16,768 nt of DNA from Rhodanobacter sp. (GCA_026193555.1 JAPHUU010000279.1:1-16768), one strand, 5' to 3'. Shown: positions 7,701-16,232, counted from the first letter of the stretch. Notes: a model not told the origin generated them from the sequence alone. Program-made: numbers and translations.

Positions 7701-8488
7701 TCCCCGTCGGCGTGCGTTGGTGCCGGGGACAGCATGCCCATGGCGTCGGCAAGGGGGCCGGCAAGCGCGACCCGTAGAAGCGTGTCGCCTTGCACAGCAA
7801 GGACGTCGACCGCCGCAGCACCCGCCACCTCGACCAGCGTGCGCGCCAGCGTGAGGTAAATCGCTTCAGGGTCGGGCTGGTGCAGCATCGCCTGCTGGAT
7901 CGCCCGTTGCGCATCACGATAACGACTCAGCCGAAGATTGCGTTCAAGCAGGGCCTGGTCATCCCAGAACCGGGCAAGCTCGTCCACCAGCCGCTGCGCC
8001 CAGTCAAGCAACTCGTCCATCAGTGCAGGCCCATTCGGGCGGAAATACGCCGCCAGGACCAACTGGCCGCCGTCATGGGTTCCGGATGCCGCCACGATGC
8101 ACGAGCCAAAGCCGTAGATCCGCGCCGCCGCGCGCCACGGCTCGAACTCCGGCGCGTCAATGGCCGTGATCCGGGCGCGACCCTCGCGCAGCACGGCACC
8201 TACCGGGCCGCGCCCGCCGGGCTCGCGCTCATCGTCACTGAGCTGCAGTGAGGCAGCGTACCCCGATGCCGGACCCGCCGGAGTGATCTCCAGCCGGGAA
8301 TGGCCCAGATCGCGGCGCCCGATCCAGACCAGCGGGAGATCCATCGTGACGGCAAGAATGCGCGCCACCTCCAGCAACGCCAGCCGGCGGTCGTAACCGG
8401 GCGACGAATGCAGAAGAGTCATCGTCTCGGCCACGCTCTGATAGAAGCGCTCGCGAAGCTCGATGTGCGGCTGTTGCTGGCTCTCCAT
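4727..8488 (-). CDS. Cyclic-di-GMP diguanylate cyclase/phosphodiesterase, GAF-GAF-GGDEF-globin-GAF-EAL
   Basis: A 1253-residue soluble signalling enzyme that makes and breaks cyclic-di-GMP. Domains in order: two GAF-type sensor folds (about 20-185 and 195-365); GGDEF (about 375-535) with metal Asp414, intact GGDEF at 455-459 and an RSED inhibitory site at 446-449; a globin-coupled-sensor-like segment (about 570-690) with candidate proximal His644 in FHSACGLEEVSLLEG; a third GAF (about 707-875); EAL (about 889-1142) with EAL 922-924, Asn979, Glu1011, Asp1043/1044, Lys1064 and Glu1101 all present; and a tail with Cys1187, Cys1190, His1207 and His1211. No membrane segment, so sensing is cytoplasmic. 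I chose the ATG at 8488 because GGGAG lies five bases before it; an in-frame TTG at 8521 would add 11 residues but lacks a suitable site. Both activities look possible, and which dominates cannot be read from sequence. It diverges from recC and may read into the lipid-type operon. Confidence 0.92.
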   Translation of the reverse strand: MESQQQPHIELRERFYQSVAETMTLLHSSPGYDRRLALLEVARILAVTMDLPLVWIGRRDLGHSRLEITPAGPASGYAASLQLSDDEREPGGRGPVGAVLREGRARITAIDAPEFEPWRAAARIYGFGSCIVAASGTHDGGQLVLAAYFRPNGPALMDELLDWAQRLVDELARFWDDQALLERNLRLSRYRDAQRAIQQAMLHQPDPEAIYLTLARTLVEVAGAAAVDVLAVQGDTLLRVALAGPLADAMGMLSPAPTHADGDLILTSTLTFMQGTPVVRIQPSTHAEMSPLWRTAPLAQMGAIGCWPIFSTLAGEITPGRVPVAVFCLVTEELEAFDEDMRRLLDEIAEAATLALRQHKHRDALFHEQERQTFLALHDALTDLPNRRALDYHLERALVRAQRHRHLVAVGMLDLDDLKPINDRHGHEAGDRVLVEVAARLREALRSEDYVARLGGDEFVLVFEDVANADDIDLLLDRVWQALQRPMDIDGTTIRLGASLGIAMYPIHAAASGEQLLRSADQAMYQVKAHKRDRTRWWALALPEGATGPSTEHHAAAASPYGERAAAQLGHRLETWDAQLDDAVERFFAELVVQEGTANILGVLPPPDVENAKTHLARHLRMLLDPQLDLPGHRARARRSGLFHSACGLEEVSLLEGIERLRDILATTLRVGTHADQRALTILLQRLGMERQWQLESMRELQRRRVALIARLNALAWSADGYLELIQGVVDILVAHEEIIACTVGRPALSGEMTYEAVAGAAFTEYLRALAAGGARPVGVEEGNPEGGGPTGRAWRTAQIQRCPHYGTDPAMSIWREIATQIGVISNVAIPLCSLPGKPVAVLTIYSPYPGGFQSEDQQAFAEQIRTVLDLALARIAPPRLGAELLPFFVRERWRSLIRTHAVEMHFQPMLRLADRQVTELEALARLRDDDGTLLAPAKFLPALSNADLAVLFREGLEQATRCRQTLVKAGHVLDVSVNAPAVALEDPRYAEIASTVLAASSCPVEALLLEILESPIGTEHAPHGTEVGMQSMKALGVRLVEDDLGAGYSSLIRLRQWPFDRVKIDQAIVRQATRDPQGTLRFIRQLIRIGHDLGMEVVVEGLESPGMVEAANILGADFGQGYALGRPMPPEELPNWLARFRSSASGGARQPLTGLGALAGALRWEEQFIALPADRRFWSAYAKARCVSCEYLQDSEKASPALITSHQGMHTAAEDGPLDPTYRLQRQEFLSLLIENVLTEEAGGNLGDPGTP

Positions 8489-8493
8489 CCCCA

Positions 8494-8498
8494 CTCCC
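8494..8498 (-). promoter_or_regulatory. Ribosome binding site deciding the ATG start of the cyclic-di-GMP gene
   Basis: On the minus strand this reads GGGAG with five bases to the ATG at 8488-8486. The alternative TTG at 8521-8519 has AGGGA directly abutting it, too close to work well, so the ATG is preferred. Confidence 0.55.
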
Positions 8499-8510
8499 GA
8501 CCCTGTCCCC

Positions 8511-8520
8511 TGAACGTTCA
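8511..8520. promoter_or_regulatory. Perfect 10-base palindrome upstream of the cyclic-di-GMP gene
   Basis: TGAACGTTCA equals its own reverse complement and lies 22 bases upstream of the preferred ATG. It could be half of an operator or simply chance; a palindrome this short is expected now and then. I know no regulator to assign to it. Confidence 0.2.
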
Positions 8521-9008
8521 ATCCCTGAAAGAGCGAAACACCAAGTCCCCTGCATCTCTTTGGCCCAGCTGATGCGTTTGTCGTAGCTCCGCTCGCACGC
8601 CATCGGTCACGGGCTCTGGGCGGCTACCTCGGACGATGCAGGATAGCCAGAAACCCGTGCCCGCAGCCTTGCTCCGTATAAGCACCATGACCCTGATGAA
8701 ATGCAAGAAACAAGCCATGCCGACAAACTGGGCCGGAACAAGGCTGACACTTGCTTCATGCCATCCCGGTCCACTGCGGCCAGTCGAGCGCATCCAGTCG
8801 CAAGCTGCACTTTTTTGTCAGGATCGGAACACCCGAGCCGCGTCCGCGATGTCCCCGTGCAGCAGCATCGGACATCCACCAACATGCACTGTGCCCCGGT
8901 CAGCGCAGAGCCTGCGTGAATGTGGCGGGGTCCTGTTCGCATCCGGTGAGACCGCCGGCATCCACTCTTTCAACGACATTCTGCGCCCACTCGGAGACAA
9001 TCTGCCCA

Positions 9009-9037
9009 TGAGCGAATACGAGCATCGCGAGCTGTGA
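9009..9037 (+). CDS. Possible nine-codon leader peptide overlapping the recC start
   Basis: An ATG at 9009 opens a nine-codon frame (MSEYEHREL) whose TGA overlaps the proposed GTG start of recC by four bases (GTGA). A GGAG sits at 8992-8995, somewhat far from the ATG. Recc's own GTG has a weak ribosome binding site, so reinitiation from this leader is conceivable. The frame stays open upstream to 8636, but that longer product has no protein-like features. Speculative. Confidence 0.2.
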
Positions 9038-12000
9038 CCGCGCCAATCTCAAGTCCCGGCCCGATCGAGCCCGGACTGATGGTGTTGCATGGCAACCGGC
9101 TGGAGGATCTGCGCGACCTGCTCGCCGCATGGCTGGCCCGTGCGCCGCTGCGTCCGCTGGAAGACGAACTGATGCTGGTGCAGAGCAACGGCATCGCACA
9201 GTGGCTGAAGCTGGCGCTGGCGCGATCCACCGACGCCGGTGGACTGGGCATCAGCGCCGCGGTCGACGTGCAACTGCCGGGGCGGTTCCTGTGGGCCGCG
9301 TATCGGACGGTGCTCGGTCGCGACGCAGTCGCGGCGACCTCGCCCTTCGACAAGTCACGGCTGACCTGGCGGCTGCTGCGACTGATTCCACAGCACCTGC
9401 ATGACGACGGCTTCGCGCCGCTGCGCGACTTTCTCCACGCGGCACAGCAGCCGGCCGATCCATCGACTTCCGGCCCCGACTGGATCAAGAACTTCCAGCT
9501 TGCCATGCAAATCGCCGACCTGTTCGACCAGTACCAGGTCTACCGGGCCGACTGGCTGGACGACTGGGAACATGGCCGGAATGTGCTGCGCGATGACCTG
9601 CGCGGCCAATCCACGCCCGTCGCCAACGGCCAGCGCTGGCAACCGCAGTTGTGGCGCCTGCTGCTGCAGGACATCGGCCCCGGCGAACACGCGCATCATC
9701 GCGCCGCCGTACACCACGCGTTCGTCACCCGCGTCGCCGAACTGAAGCAACGGCCGGCGGCGCTGCCGCGACGCATCGTGGTGTTCGGCATTTCCTCGCT
9801 ACCCCAGCAGACGTTGGAAGCGCTGACGGCGATGTCCCGCTTCAGCCAGGTGCTGCTGGTGGTCGCCAATCCGTGCCGGCATTACTGGGCCGACATCATC
9901 GAGGATCGCGAACTGTTGCGCGCCGATCACCGGCGCCAGGCCGGCAAGCCGGGGCTGCCCGCGCTGCCGCGTTACGAGGATCTGCACCTGCACGCCAACC
10001 CGCTGCTGGCGGCGTGGGGCAAACAGGGCCGCGACTACATCCGCCTGCTCGACAGCTTCGACCGGCCGGACCGCTATCGCCAGCAGTTCGCCGCGATCGG
10101 GCGCAGCATCGACCTGTTCCAGGATGTCGAGGGCGTCGGGCTGTTGCAGCAGGTGCAGCAGGCGGTGCTGGACCTGCTGCCGTTGCCGGCTGCACCGGCA
10201 CAGCGCAAACCCTGGCACGACGACGACGCCTCGCTGCGCTTCCATGTGCTGCACAGCGCGCAACGCGAAGTCGAAGTGCTGCACGACCAGTTGCTGGCAC
10301 TGTTCGAACAGTCGGCGCGCGATGGTCGGCCGCTGGCGCCACGCGACGTGATCGTGATGGTGCCCGATATCCAGACCTACGCGCCGCACGTGCAGGCAGT
10401 CTTCGGCCGGCTGCCGGCGGATGATCCGCGACACCTGCCCTGCAGCGTCGCCGACCAGTCGGCCCGCAGCAGCGCACCACTGATCGTGGCGCTGGAACAC
10501 CTGCTGGTCTTGCCCGAGTCGCGCTTCACGGTCAGCGAAATACTGGATCTTCTCGACGTCCCCGCACTGCGCACTCGCCTGGGCTTCGACGAGTCCGCGC
10601 TGCCCACACTGCGCCGCTGGATCGAGGGCGCCGGCATCCGCTGGGGGCTGGATGGTGAACAGAAGCGCAGCCTGCAACTACCCGCGCTGGAACAGAACAG
10701 CTGGCGCTTCGGCCTGCGCCGGATGCTGCTCGGCTACGCGGTGGGCGATGGCGAGACTCTGGACGGCATTGCCCCCTATGCCGAAATCGGCGGCCTCGAT
10801 GCCGCCCTGCTCGGCCCGCTGAGTGGGTTGCTGGATCAGCTTGAGCACTACTGGAAACTGCTTGGCACGGTGGCCACACCCACGGCCTGGGTCGAGCGCC
10901 TGCATGCGCTGCTGAACAGTTTCTTCGACAACGACGACAGCGAGGATGCGCTGCGGTTGAACCGGCTGCACGACACGCTCGATGCGTGGTTGCAGGCGTG
11001 CGACGAAGCGGCCTTCGACGAGCCGCTCCCGCTGACCGTGGTGCGCGAGCACTGGCTGCAGTCGATCGACGAAAGCCGCCTGTCGCAGCGCTTCATGGGT
11101 GGCGCGGTCAGCTTCGGCACCTTGATGCCGATGCGCGCGATTCCATTTCGCGTGGTGTGCCTGCTGGGCATGAACGACGGCGACTACCCGCGCCGGCAGA
11201 CCCCGGCGGACTTCGACCTGATGGCGCAGGCCGGTCACAGCCGCCCGGGCGACCGCTCGCGCCGCGAGGACGACCGCTACCTGTTTCTCGAGGCCCTGCT
11301 GTCGGCGCGCGATGCGCTGCACATCAGCTGGGTCGGCCGCAGCGCACGCGACAACAGCGAGCTGCCGCCCTCGGTGCTGGTTGGCCAACTGCGCGACTAC
11401 CTGGCCGCCGGCTGGCATCGTGCGGACGAGGCCAGCGATGCGACCAAAGCCGGCGAACATCTGCTGGCGGCGCTGACCACCGAGTACCCGCTGCAGCCCT
11501 TCAGCCGCCGCTATTTCGAGGCCGGCCACGATGCGCGCGTGTTCACTTACGCCCGCGAATGGCAACAGGCACACCGTGCGGGCGCCAGCAAGGCCAACGC
11601 CGACATCCTTCCTGCCTGGGTGCCGGAGACGGCGTTGACGCTGGCCCAGCTGCAGCGCTTCCTGGCCAAGCCGGTGGCCTGTTTCTTCAACCAGCGGCTG
11701 AAGGTCCATTTCAGCGACATGGAAGACGACGCGCTGGACGACGAGCCGTTCGCCCTTGACGGTCTGCAACGCCATGAGGCGATGCGCAACGTTCTGCATG
11801 CCGCCCTCGATGCCGATGCCGACGCCGACGCCGGGCTGGAGCAGACCGTGGCGGCTGCCGTGCGCCGGCTCGGCGACGAAGGCCTGCTGCCGCCGGGCGG
11901 TTTCGGCAGCGTGCTGGAGGATGAAATCGCGCAGCAGGCGCAGGGACTCGTCGGCCTGTGGCAGGCCCTCTGCCAGCGCTGGCTTCCGGACGACGACAAG

Positions 12001-12567
12001 GTCGAACTGCGCCACGTCCAGGACGACCTGCAGGTGGAGGACTGGCTGACCGATCTGCGTCATGACGAACTCGGTCGATGCCGCCGACTGGAACTGGTCA
12101 ACGGCAAGCTGCTCGACAAGGGCGGCAAGCTGCGTTTCGACAAGCTGACCAGTGCCTGGGCGACCCATCTGCTGGCCAATGCGAACGGGCTGTCGATGCA
12201 GACCCAGCTGATCGGCATCGATGCGCAACCGACGCTGGCCGCGCTGCCTCGGGAACAGGCCACGCAGCTGCTCGATGCGCTGCTGACCGCACTGCGCGAG
12301 GGCATGCAGTCGCCACTGCCGATCGCCCGCCGGAGCGCGTTCGCCTGGATGGACGCCGCCGACAGCGGCAAGGATCCGCGCAAAGCCGCCACGGCTTGCT
12401 ATGACGGCAGCGACTTCGGCCAGTCCGTCGGCGAGCGCGGCCAGGATGCCTGTCTGCTCCGTGCCTGGCCCGACTTCCAGAGTCTGCATCAGGCCGGCTT
12501 CGAAGCATGGCTGCCGCTGTACCGACCGCTCATCGCGGCCCTGCTGCCCGCGGAGGCCGCGGCATGA
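9034..12567 (+). CDS. recC: Exodeoxyribonuclease V subunit gamma (RecC)
   Basis: RecC is the scaffold of the RecBCD helicase-nuclease. It splits the duplex ahead of the motors and, in E. coli, reads the Chi sequence in the 3' strand. The 1177-residue product is a little longer than E. coli RecC (1122). Seen: an N-terminal NRLEDL segment followed by VQSNGIAQWL (about 49-58); the conserved central block IPFRVVCLLGMNDGDYPR (703-720); GDRSRREDDRYLFLEAL (about 739-755); IGRS-like VGRSARDNSELPPSVLV; and the C-terminal PVACFFNQRLKV at about 879. These match E. coli RecC closely as I remember it. The GTG at 9034 gives a 15-residue extension; an ATG at 9079 would start nearer the E. coli start, and neither has a strong ribosome binding site. 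Its stop overlaps recB by four bases. The identity is firm, the start is not. Confidence 0.96.
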   Translation: MTAPISSPGPIEPGLMVLHGNRLEDLRDLLAAWLARAPLRPLEDELMLVQSNGIAQWLKLALARSTDAGGLGISAAVDVQLPGRFLWAAYRTVLGRDAVAATSPFDKSRLTWRLLRLIPQHLHDDGFAPLRDFLHAAQQPADPSTSGPDWIKNFQLAMQIADLFDQYQVYRADWLDDWEHGRNVLRDDLRGQSTPVANGQRWQPQLWRLLLQDIGPGEHAHHRAAVHHAFVTRVAELKQRPAALPRRIVVFGISSLPQQTLEALTAMSRFSQVLLVVANPCRHYWADIIEDRELLRADHRRQAGKPGLPALPRYEDLHLHANPLLAAWGKQGRDYIRLLDSFDRPDRYRQQFAAIGRSIDLFQDVEGVGLLQQVQQAVLDLLPLPAAPAQRKPWHDDDASLRFHVLHSAQREVEVLHDQLLALFEQSARDGRPLAPRDVIVMVPDIQTYAPHVQAVFGRLPADDPRHLPCSVADQSARSSAPLIVALEHLLVLPESRFTVSEILDLLDVPALRTRLGFDESALPTLRRWIEGAGIRWGLDGEQKRSLQLPALEQNSWRFGLRRMLLGYAVGDGETLDGIAPYAEIGGLDAALLGPLSGLLDQLEHYWKLLGTVATPTAWVERLHALLNSFFDNDDSEDALRLNRLHDTLDAWLQACDEAAFDEPLPLTVVREHWLQSIDESRLSQRFMGGAVSFGTLMPMRAIPFRVVCLLGMNDGDYPRRQTPADFDLMAQAGHSRPGDRSRREDDRYLFLEALLSARDALHISWVGRSARDNSELPPSVLVGQLRDYLAAGWHRADEASDATKAGEHLLAALTTEYPLQPFSRRYFEAGHDARVFTYAREWQQAHRAGASKANADILPAWVPETALTLAQLQRFLAKPVACFFNQRLKVHFSDMEDDALDDEPFALDGLQRHEAMRNVLHAALDADADADAGLEQTVAAAVRRLGDEGLLPPGGFGSVLEDEIAQQAQGLVGLWQALCQRWLPDDDKVELRHVQDDLQVEDWLTDLRHDELGRCRRLELVNGKLLDKGGKLRFDKLTSAWATHLLANANGLSMQTQLIGIDAQPTLAALPREQATQLLDALLTALREGMQSPLPIARRSAFAWMDAADSGKDPRKAATACYDGSDFGQSVGERGQDACLLRAWPDFQSLHQAGFEAWLPLYRPLIAALLPAEAAA
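12552..12556 (+). promoter_or_regulatory. Ribosome binding site for recB
   Basis: GGAGG with seven bases to the ATG at 12564, inside the end of recC. It fixes the recB start at 12564 rather than an in-frame GTG-type start 57 bases upstream, which would lie deep within recC and add a residue stretch with no RecB similarity. Confidence 0.75.
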
Positions 12568-15500
12568 CGACGGTCGCCACGCTCGACCCGCTGACCCTGC
12601 CGCTGCACGGCATCCGCCTGATCGAGGCCAGTGCCGGTACCGGCAAGACCTGGACCATCGCCGCGCTGTACCTGCGTCTGGTGCTGGGCCGTTACGACCA
12701 CGGCAAGCCGCTGCTGCCACCGCAGATTCTGGTGGTGACGTTCACCAAGGCGGCGACGGCCGAGCTGCGCGAGCGCATCCGTGTGCGCCTGGGCGAAGCC
12801 GCCGCGGCGTTTCGCGGCAACCTCGATGCCGACCCTTACCTGCGCGCGCTGATCGACGAGTACCCCGACGACGAGGCGCGCGCCGTGGCGGCCCGTCAGC
12901 TGGAGCTGGCCGCGCAGTGGATGGACGAAGCCGCCGTGCACACCATCCACGGCTGGAGCCAGCGCATGCTCGGCCAGCACGCCTTCGACAGCGGTTATCC
13001 GTTGGTGCAGACCGTCAGCAGCGACGAGAGCGAGCTGCTGGCCGAGGCCGTGCGCGACTACTGGCGCCAGCACTTTTTCGCGCTCGATCGCGGGGACGCC
13101 GAACAGGTCAGCCAGCTGTGGCGCAGCCCGGCGGATCTGCAGAAGGAAGTCGCGCCATTCCTGCGCCAGTCGGCGGACAGCCTGCGCGTGGACGGTCGCA
13201 GGCCGGCGCCGGTCGAGGATCTGACCTCGGCCATCCACGCCGTGCTGATGCCGCTGCGCGAGGCGGCGGTGCAAGCGAGGTCACGGTGGCTCGCCGAGGT
13301 CGACGTGATCGAGGCGATGCTGCGCGAGGCGATGCAGGCCGGGGCGTTCAAGGGCAACATGATGAAACCCGAAAACTTCGCCGGTGACCTGCTCAACATG
13401 CGTGAATGGGCCGCTGGCGCACCGGTCGATGCCGGCGTGCTGGCGCGCTACGGCCAGACCAAGCTGGTCAGCGCCACCAAGGTCAAGTTCAGCGCCCCCG
13501 AGCACGCCGCGTTCGCTGCCATCGACGACCTGCCACCGGCGGGCGCCACCGGCGATCGGTTGCAGCCGCTGATTCTTGCCCACGCCGTGCCATGGATCGC
13601 CAATCGACTGGACGCTGCCAAGCAGCGGCTGGCGCAGATGGGCTACGACGACATGCTCAAGCGGCTCGACCAGGCGCTGCACGGCGTCAGCGGCGAACGG
13701 CTGGCACAGACCATCGCCAGCCAGTATCCGCTGGCCCTGATCGATGAATTCCAGGACACCGACCCGGCGCAGTGGCGCATCTTCCAGCGCATCTACGCCG
13801 ATCACGCGGACACTGGCCTGCTGCTGATCGGCGATCCCAAGCAGGCGATCTACGGCTTTCGTGGCGCGGACATCCACACCTATCTGCAGGCGCGCCGACG
13901 CGCGGACGCACCGACGTGGACGCTGGATACGAACTATCGCTCCACCCAGCCGCTGGTCAACGCCGTCAACCAGTTGTTCGAGCACGCCGAGCAGCATCCG
14001 CAGGGCGCGTTCGCGTACGGCAAGGGCGAGGACGCGCTGCCGTTCCTGCCGGTGCAGGCGCACGGTCGCCATGAACGCCTGACGCTTCACGGTGACCCCC
14101 TGCCGGCGATGCAACTGGCACGGGCCGCCGATCTGGCGCCGATGAGCAAGGCGGCGTACCACGCACTGATGGCCGGCCATGCCGCTGCGTGGCTGGTGTC
14201 GCTGCTGGATGCCGCGCAGCAGGGCCACTGCGGCTTCATCAGCGAAAGTGGCGGGTTCGAAGCGCTGCTGCCCGGCGACATCGCGATCCTCGTGCGCAGC
14301 GGCAAAGAAGCCGCCTGCGTGCGCCAGGCGTTGCGACAGCGCGGACTGGCCAGTGTGTATCTGTCCGACCGCGACTCGGTCTACGCCTCGCCCGAGGCGA
14401 GCGACCTGCTGCTGTGGCTGCACGCCTGTGCCGAGCCCGGTTCCGACCGCGCGATGCGCGCAGCGCTCGCCACCGCGACGCTCGGCCAGGACTATGCCGA
14501 GCTCGATCGGCTCAATCGTGACGAGGCGTATTGGGAGCAGATCGGTGAGCGTTTCCGCGTGCTGCACGACAGCTGGCTGAAGCAGGGCGTGCTGGCGATG
14601 CTGCACGAGCTGCTGCACCGGTTCGACCTGCCCGCGCAGCTGCTGGCTCGCGAACACGGCGAGCGCGCGCTGACCAACCTGCTGCATCTGGCCGAACTGC
14701 TGCAGCAGGCGGCCACCACGCTGGACGGCGAGCATGCCCTGCTGCGCCACCTCGCCAGCCAGATCGCCCTGGCCGATGACCCGCAGGCCGACACCGCCGA
14801 CGACAAGATCGCGCGGCTGGAGAGCGAGGCGGCGTTGATCCAGGTCATCACCATCCACAAGTCGAAGGGACTGGAATATCCGCTGGTGCTGCTGCCCTAC
14901 GTCTGCGCAATGCGCGAAACGAAGCGCGGCGACAGCTTCGTGCTGCACGACGAGGACGGCGCGCCCACGCTCGACCTGCAGCCATCGGACGCGGCGCTGC
15001 AACAGGCCGACCGCGAACGCCTGCAGGAGGATCTGCGCCTGCTGTACGTGGCGCTCACGCGGGCGCGCCATGCCTGCTGGCTGGGTATCGCCGACCTCAA
15101 GGACGGTCGCAGGAACGGTTCGGGGCTGCACAAGTCCGCCTTCGGTTACCTGCTCAACGGCGGTGAACCGCTCGATGCGGGTGCGCTTCCCGGTCAGCTG
15201 GAAGCGCTGCGCCACGGCCATCCAGACATCCATATCGAAAAGCTGCCAGACGATGCCGGCAGCCAGCGTCATCATCCCGCCGGCGGCCACACGCCGGAGC
15301 AACCGGCACGCAGCTACCACGGCCAGCCGATCGAGCCCTGGTGGATCGCCAGCTACAGCGCACTGCGCGTCGCCAGCCATGAAGACACGCAGCACCGCAG
15401 TGCACCGGAAACAGCGCAGCAGGACGTGCTGACCGAGACGTTGGCCGATGATCGCGACGATCTGCCGGCGGCGAAGCCCGTGCAGGCATCAGGCATCCAT

Positions 15501-16232
15501 ACATTCCCCCGCGGCGCCGAGCCCGGCACGTTCCTGCACGACTTGCTGGAATGGGCGGCGACGGAGGGTTTCACCGCCACCGCGCAGGCAGTCGACGCCG
15601 TGCGTGACCAGGTCGTCCGCCGCTGTCAGCGCCGCGGTTGGCAGGCGTGGACTGACACGCTGACGAGCTGGCTGCCGGCGTTCCTGCGCGCCCCGCTGCG
15701 CCTGCCTGACGGCGGCCAGCTGAGCCTGGCCGACGCCCACGCCTGCCGCGCCGAGCTGGAGTTCTGGTTCGAGGCCAACCGCGTCGACACGCTGGCGCTG
15801 GATCGGCTGGTGACGGCGCACACGCTGGACGCACGGCCGCGACCGCCGCTACTGGCCGATCGTCTCAACGGCATGCTGAAAGGCTTCATCGATCTGCTGG
15901 TCGAACACGACGACCGCTTCTACATCGTCGACTACAAGTCCAACTGGCTGGGCGCCGATGACAGCGCCTACACCGCCGAGGCGATGGATGCCTCGATACG
16001 GCACAGTCGCTACGACCTGCAATACGCGATCTACACGCTGGCCCTGCATCGGCAGCTGCGGGCGCGACTACCGGGCTACCACTACGAGCAGCATGTGGGC
16101 GGCGTGCTCTATCTGTACCTGCGCGGCGTGAATGCCGACAGTCACGGCGTACATCGCGAATGCCTGCCGCTGGCCCTGATCGAGGCAATGGATCACCTGT
16201 TTGCCGAGGGAGGCCCCGGACATGACGCGTGA
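12564..16232 (+). CDS. recB: Exodeoxyribonuclease V subunit beta (RecB)
   Basis: RecB is the 3'-5' SF1A helicase and the only nuclease of RecBCD, and in E. coli it loads RecA after Chi. The product is 1222 residues (E. coli 1180). Helicase motifs seen: Walker A EASAGTGKT (21-29); VTFTKAATAELRERI; DEFQD (394-398); LLIGDPKQAIYGFRG (from 420); NYRST (457-461); HKSKGLEYP (765-773); LLYVALTRAR (826-835). The nuclease domain keeps GTFLH with His992, GFIDL with Asp1110, and DYKSNW with Asp1123 and Lys1125. The 13-residue gap between the two Asp residues matches the E. coli pair Asp1067/Asp1080. YDLQYAIYTLALHR supplies the QxxxY motif. So both motor and nuclease should be active. The ATG overlaps the recC stop (ATGA) and the stop overlaps recD by 11 bases. 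Unlike E. coli, no ptrA lies between recC and recB. Confidence 0.97.
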   Translation: MTTVATLDPLTLPLHGIRLIEASAGTGKTWTIAALYLRLVLGRYDHGKPLLPPQILVVTFTKAATAELRERIRVRLGEAAAAFRGNLDADPYLRALIDEYPDDEARAVAARQLELAAQWMDEAAVHTIHGWSQRMLGQHAFDSGYPLVQTVSSDESELLAEAVRDYWRQHFFALDRGDAEQVSQLWRSPADLQKEVAPFLRQSADSLRVDGRRPAPVEDLTSAIHAVLMPLREAAVQARSRWLAEVDVIEAMLREAMQAGAFKGNMMKPENFAGDLLNMREWAAGAPVDAGVLARYGQTKLVSATKVKFSAPEHAAFAAIDDLPPAGATGDRLQPLILAHAVPWIANRLDAAKQRLAQMGYDDMLKRLDQALHGVSGERLAQTIASQYPLALIDEFQDTDPAQWRIFQRIYADHADTGLLLIGDPKQAIYGFRGADIHTYLQARRRADAPTWTLDTNYRSTQPLVNAVNQLFEHAEQHPQGAFAYGKGEDALPFLPVQAHGRHERLTLHGDPLPAMQLARAADLAPMSKAAYHALMAGHAAAWLVSLLDAAQQGHCGFISESGGFEALLPGDIAILVRSGKEAACVRQALRQRGLASVYLSDRDSVYASPEASDLLLWLHACAEPGSDRAMRAALATATLGQDYAELDRLNRDEAYWEQIGERFRVLHDSWLKQGVLAMLHELLHRFDLPAQLLAREHGERALTNLLHLAELLQQAATTLDGEHALLRHLASQIALADDPQADTADDKIARLESEAALIQVITIHKSKGLEYPLVLLPYVCAMRETKRGDSFVLHDEDGAPTLDLQPSDAALQQADRERLQEDLRLLYVALTRARHACWLGIADLKDGRRNGSGLHKSAFGYLLNGGEPLDAGALPGQLEALRHGHPDIHIEKLPDDAGSQRHHPAGGHTPEQPARSYHGQPIEPWWIASYSALRVASHEDTQHRSAPETAQQDVLTETLADDRDDLPAAKPVQASGIHTFPRGAEPGTFLHDLLEWAATEGFTATAQAVDAVRDQVVRRCQRRGWQAWTDTLTSWLPAFLRAPLRLPDGGQLSLADAHACRAELEFWFEANRVDTLALDRLVTAHTLDARPRPPLLADRLNGMLKGFIDLLVEHDDRFYIVDYKSNWLGADDSAYTAEAMDASIRHSRYDLQYAIYTLALHRQLRARLPGYHYEQHVGGVLYLYLRGVNADSHGVHRECLPLALIEAMDHLFAEGGPGHDA

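Larger units (their letters stand above)
8489..9033. other. Divergent intergenic region between the cyclic-di-GMP gene and recC
   Basis: This 545-base spacer should contain promoters for both directions. On the minus strand a weak candidate is TTATAC at 8681-8676 with TG at extended -10 spacing, and TTGCAT at 8706-8701 with a 19-base spacer, longer than ideal. For the plus strand I found TTGTCA at 8815-8820 but no convincing -10 at the right distance. A T-run precedes it (8811-8816) without a solid stem, so I do not call a terminator. Several short open frames cross the region on both strands; none has family features, and I treat them as chance. No tRNA or riboswitch fold is recognisable. 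Confidence 0.6.

Noticed and set aside
8518..8793. 91-codon minus-strand open frame just upstream of the cyclic-di-GMP gene
   Set aside because: No convincing ribosome binding site and no family match I can recall. Its end gave a vague impression of a dispersed intergenic repeat, but the window contains only one copy, so nothing supports that.
8800..8820. T-run after a short GC-rich stretch as a possible terminator
   Set aside because: The preceding GCAAGCTGC does not form a stable stem of useful length.
8636..9037. 133-codon plus-strand open frame in the divergent spacer
   Set aside because: Composition is irregular, no domain or hydrophobic pattern is seen, and competing frames on the other strand look equally poor. 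Only its last nine codons are kept, as a tentative leader.
12507..12563. Extended recB start 19 codons upstream of the ATG
   Set aside because: It lies inside the recC coding end, has no ribosome binding site, and adds residues unlike any RecB; the ATG at 12564 has an excellent GGAGG.
10678..12720. Minus-strand open frame (680 codons) across recC and the start of recB
   Set aside because: Runs across the junction of two firmly identified genes and shows no protein-like motif.
13281..15395. Minus-strand open frame (704 codons) opposite recB
   Set aside because: Antisense to the conserved RecB helicase motifs; stop-free antisense frames are common at this GC content.
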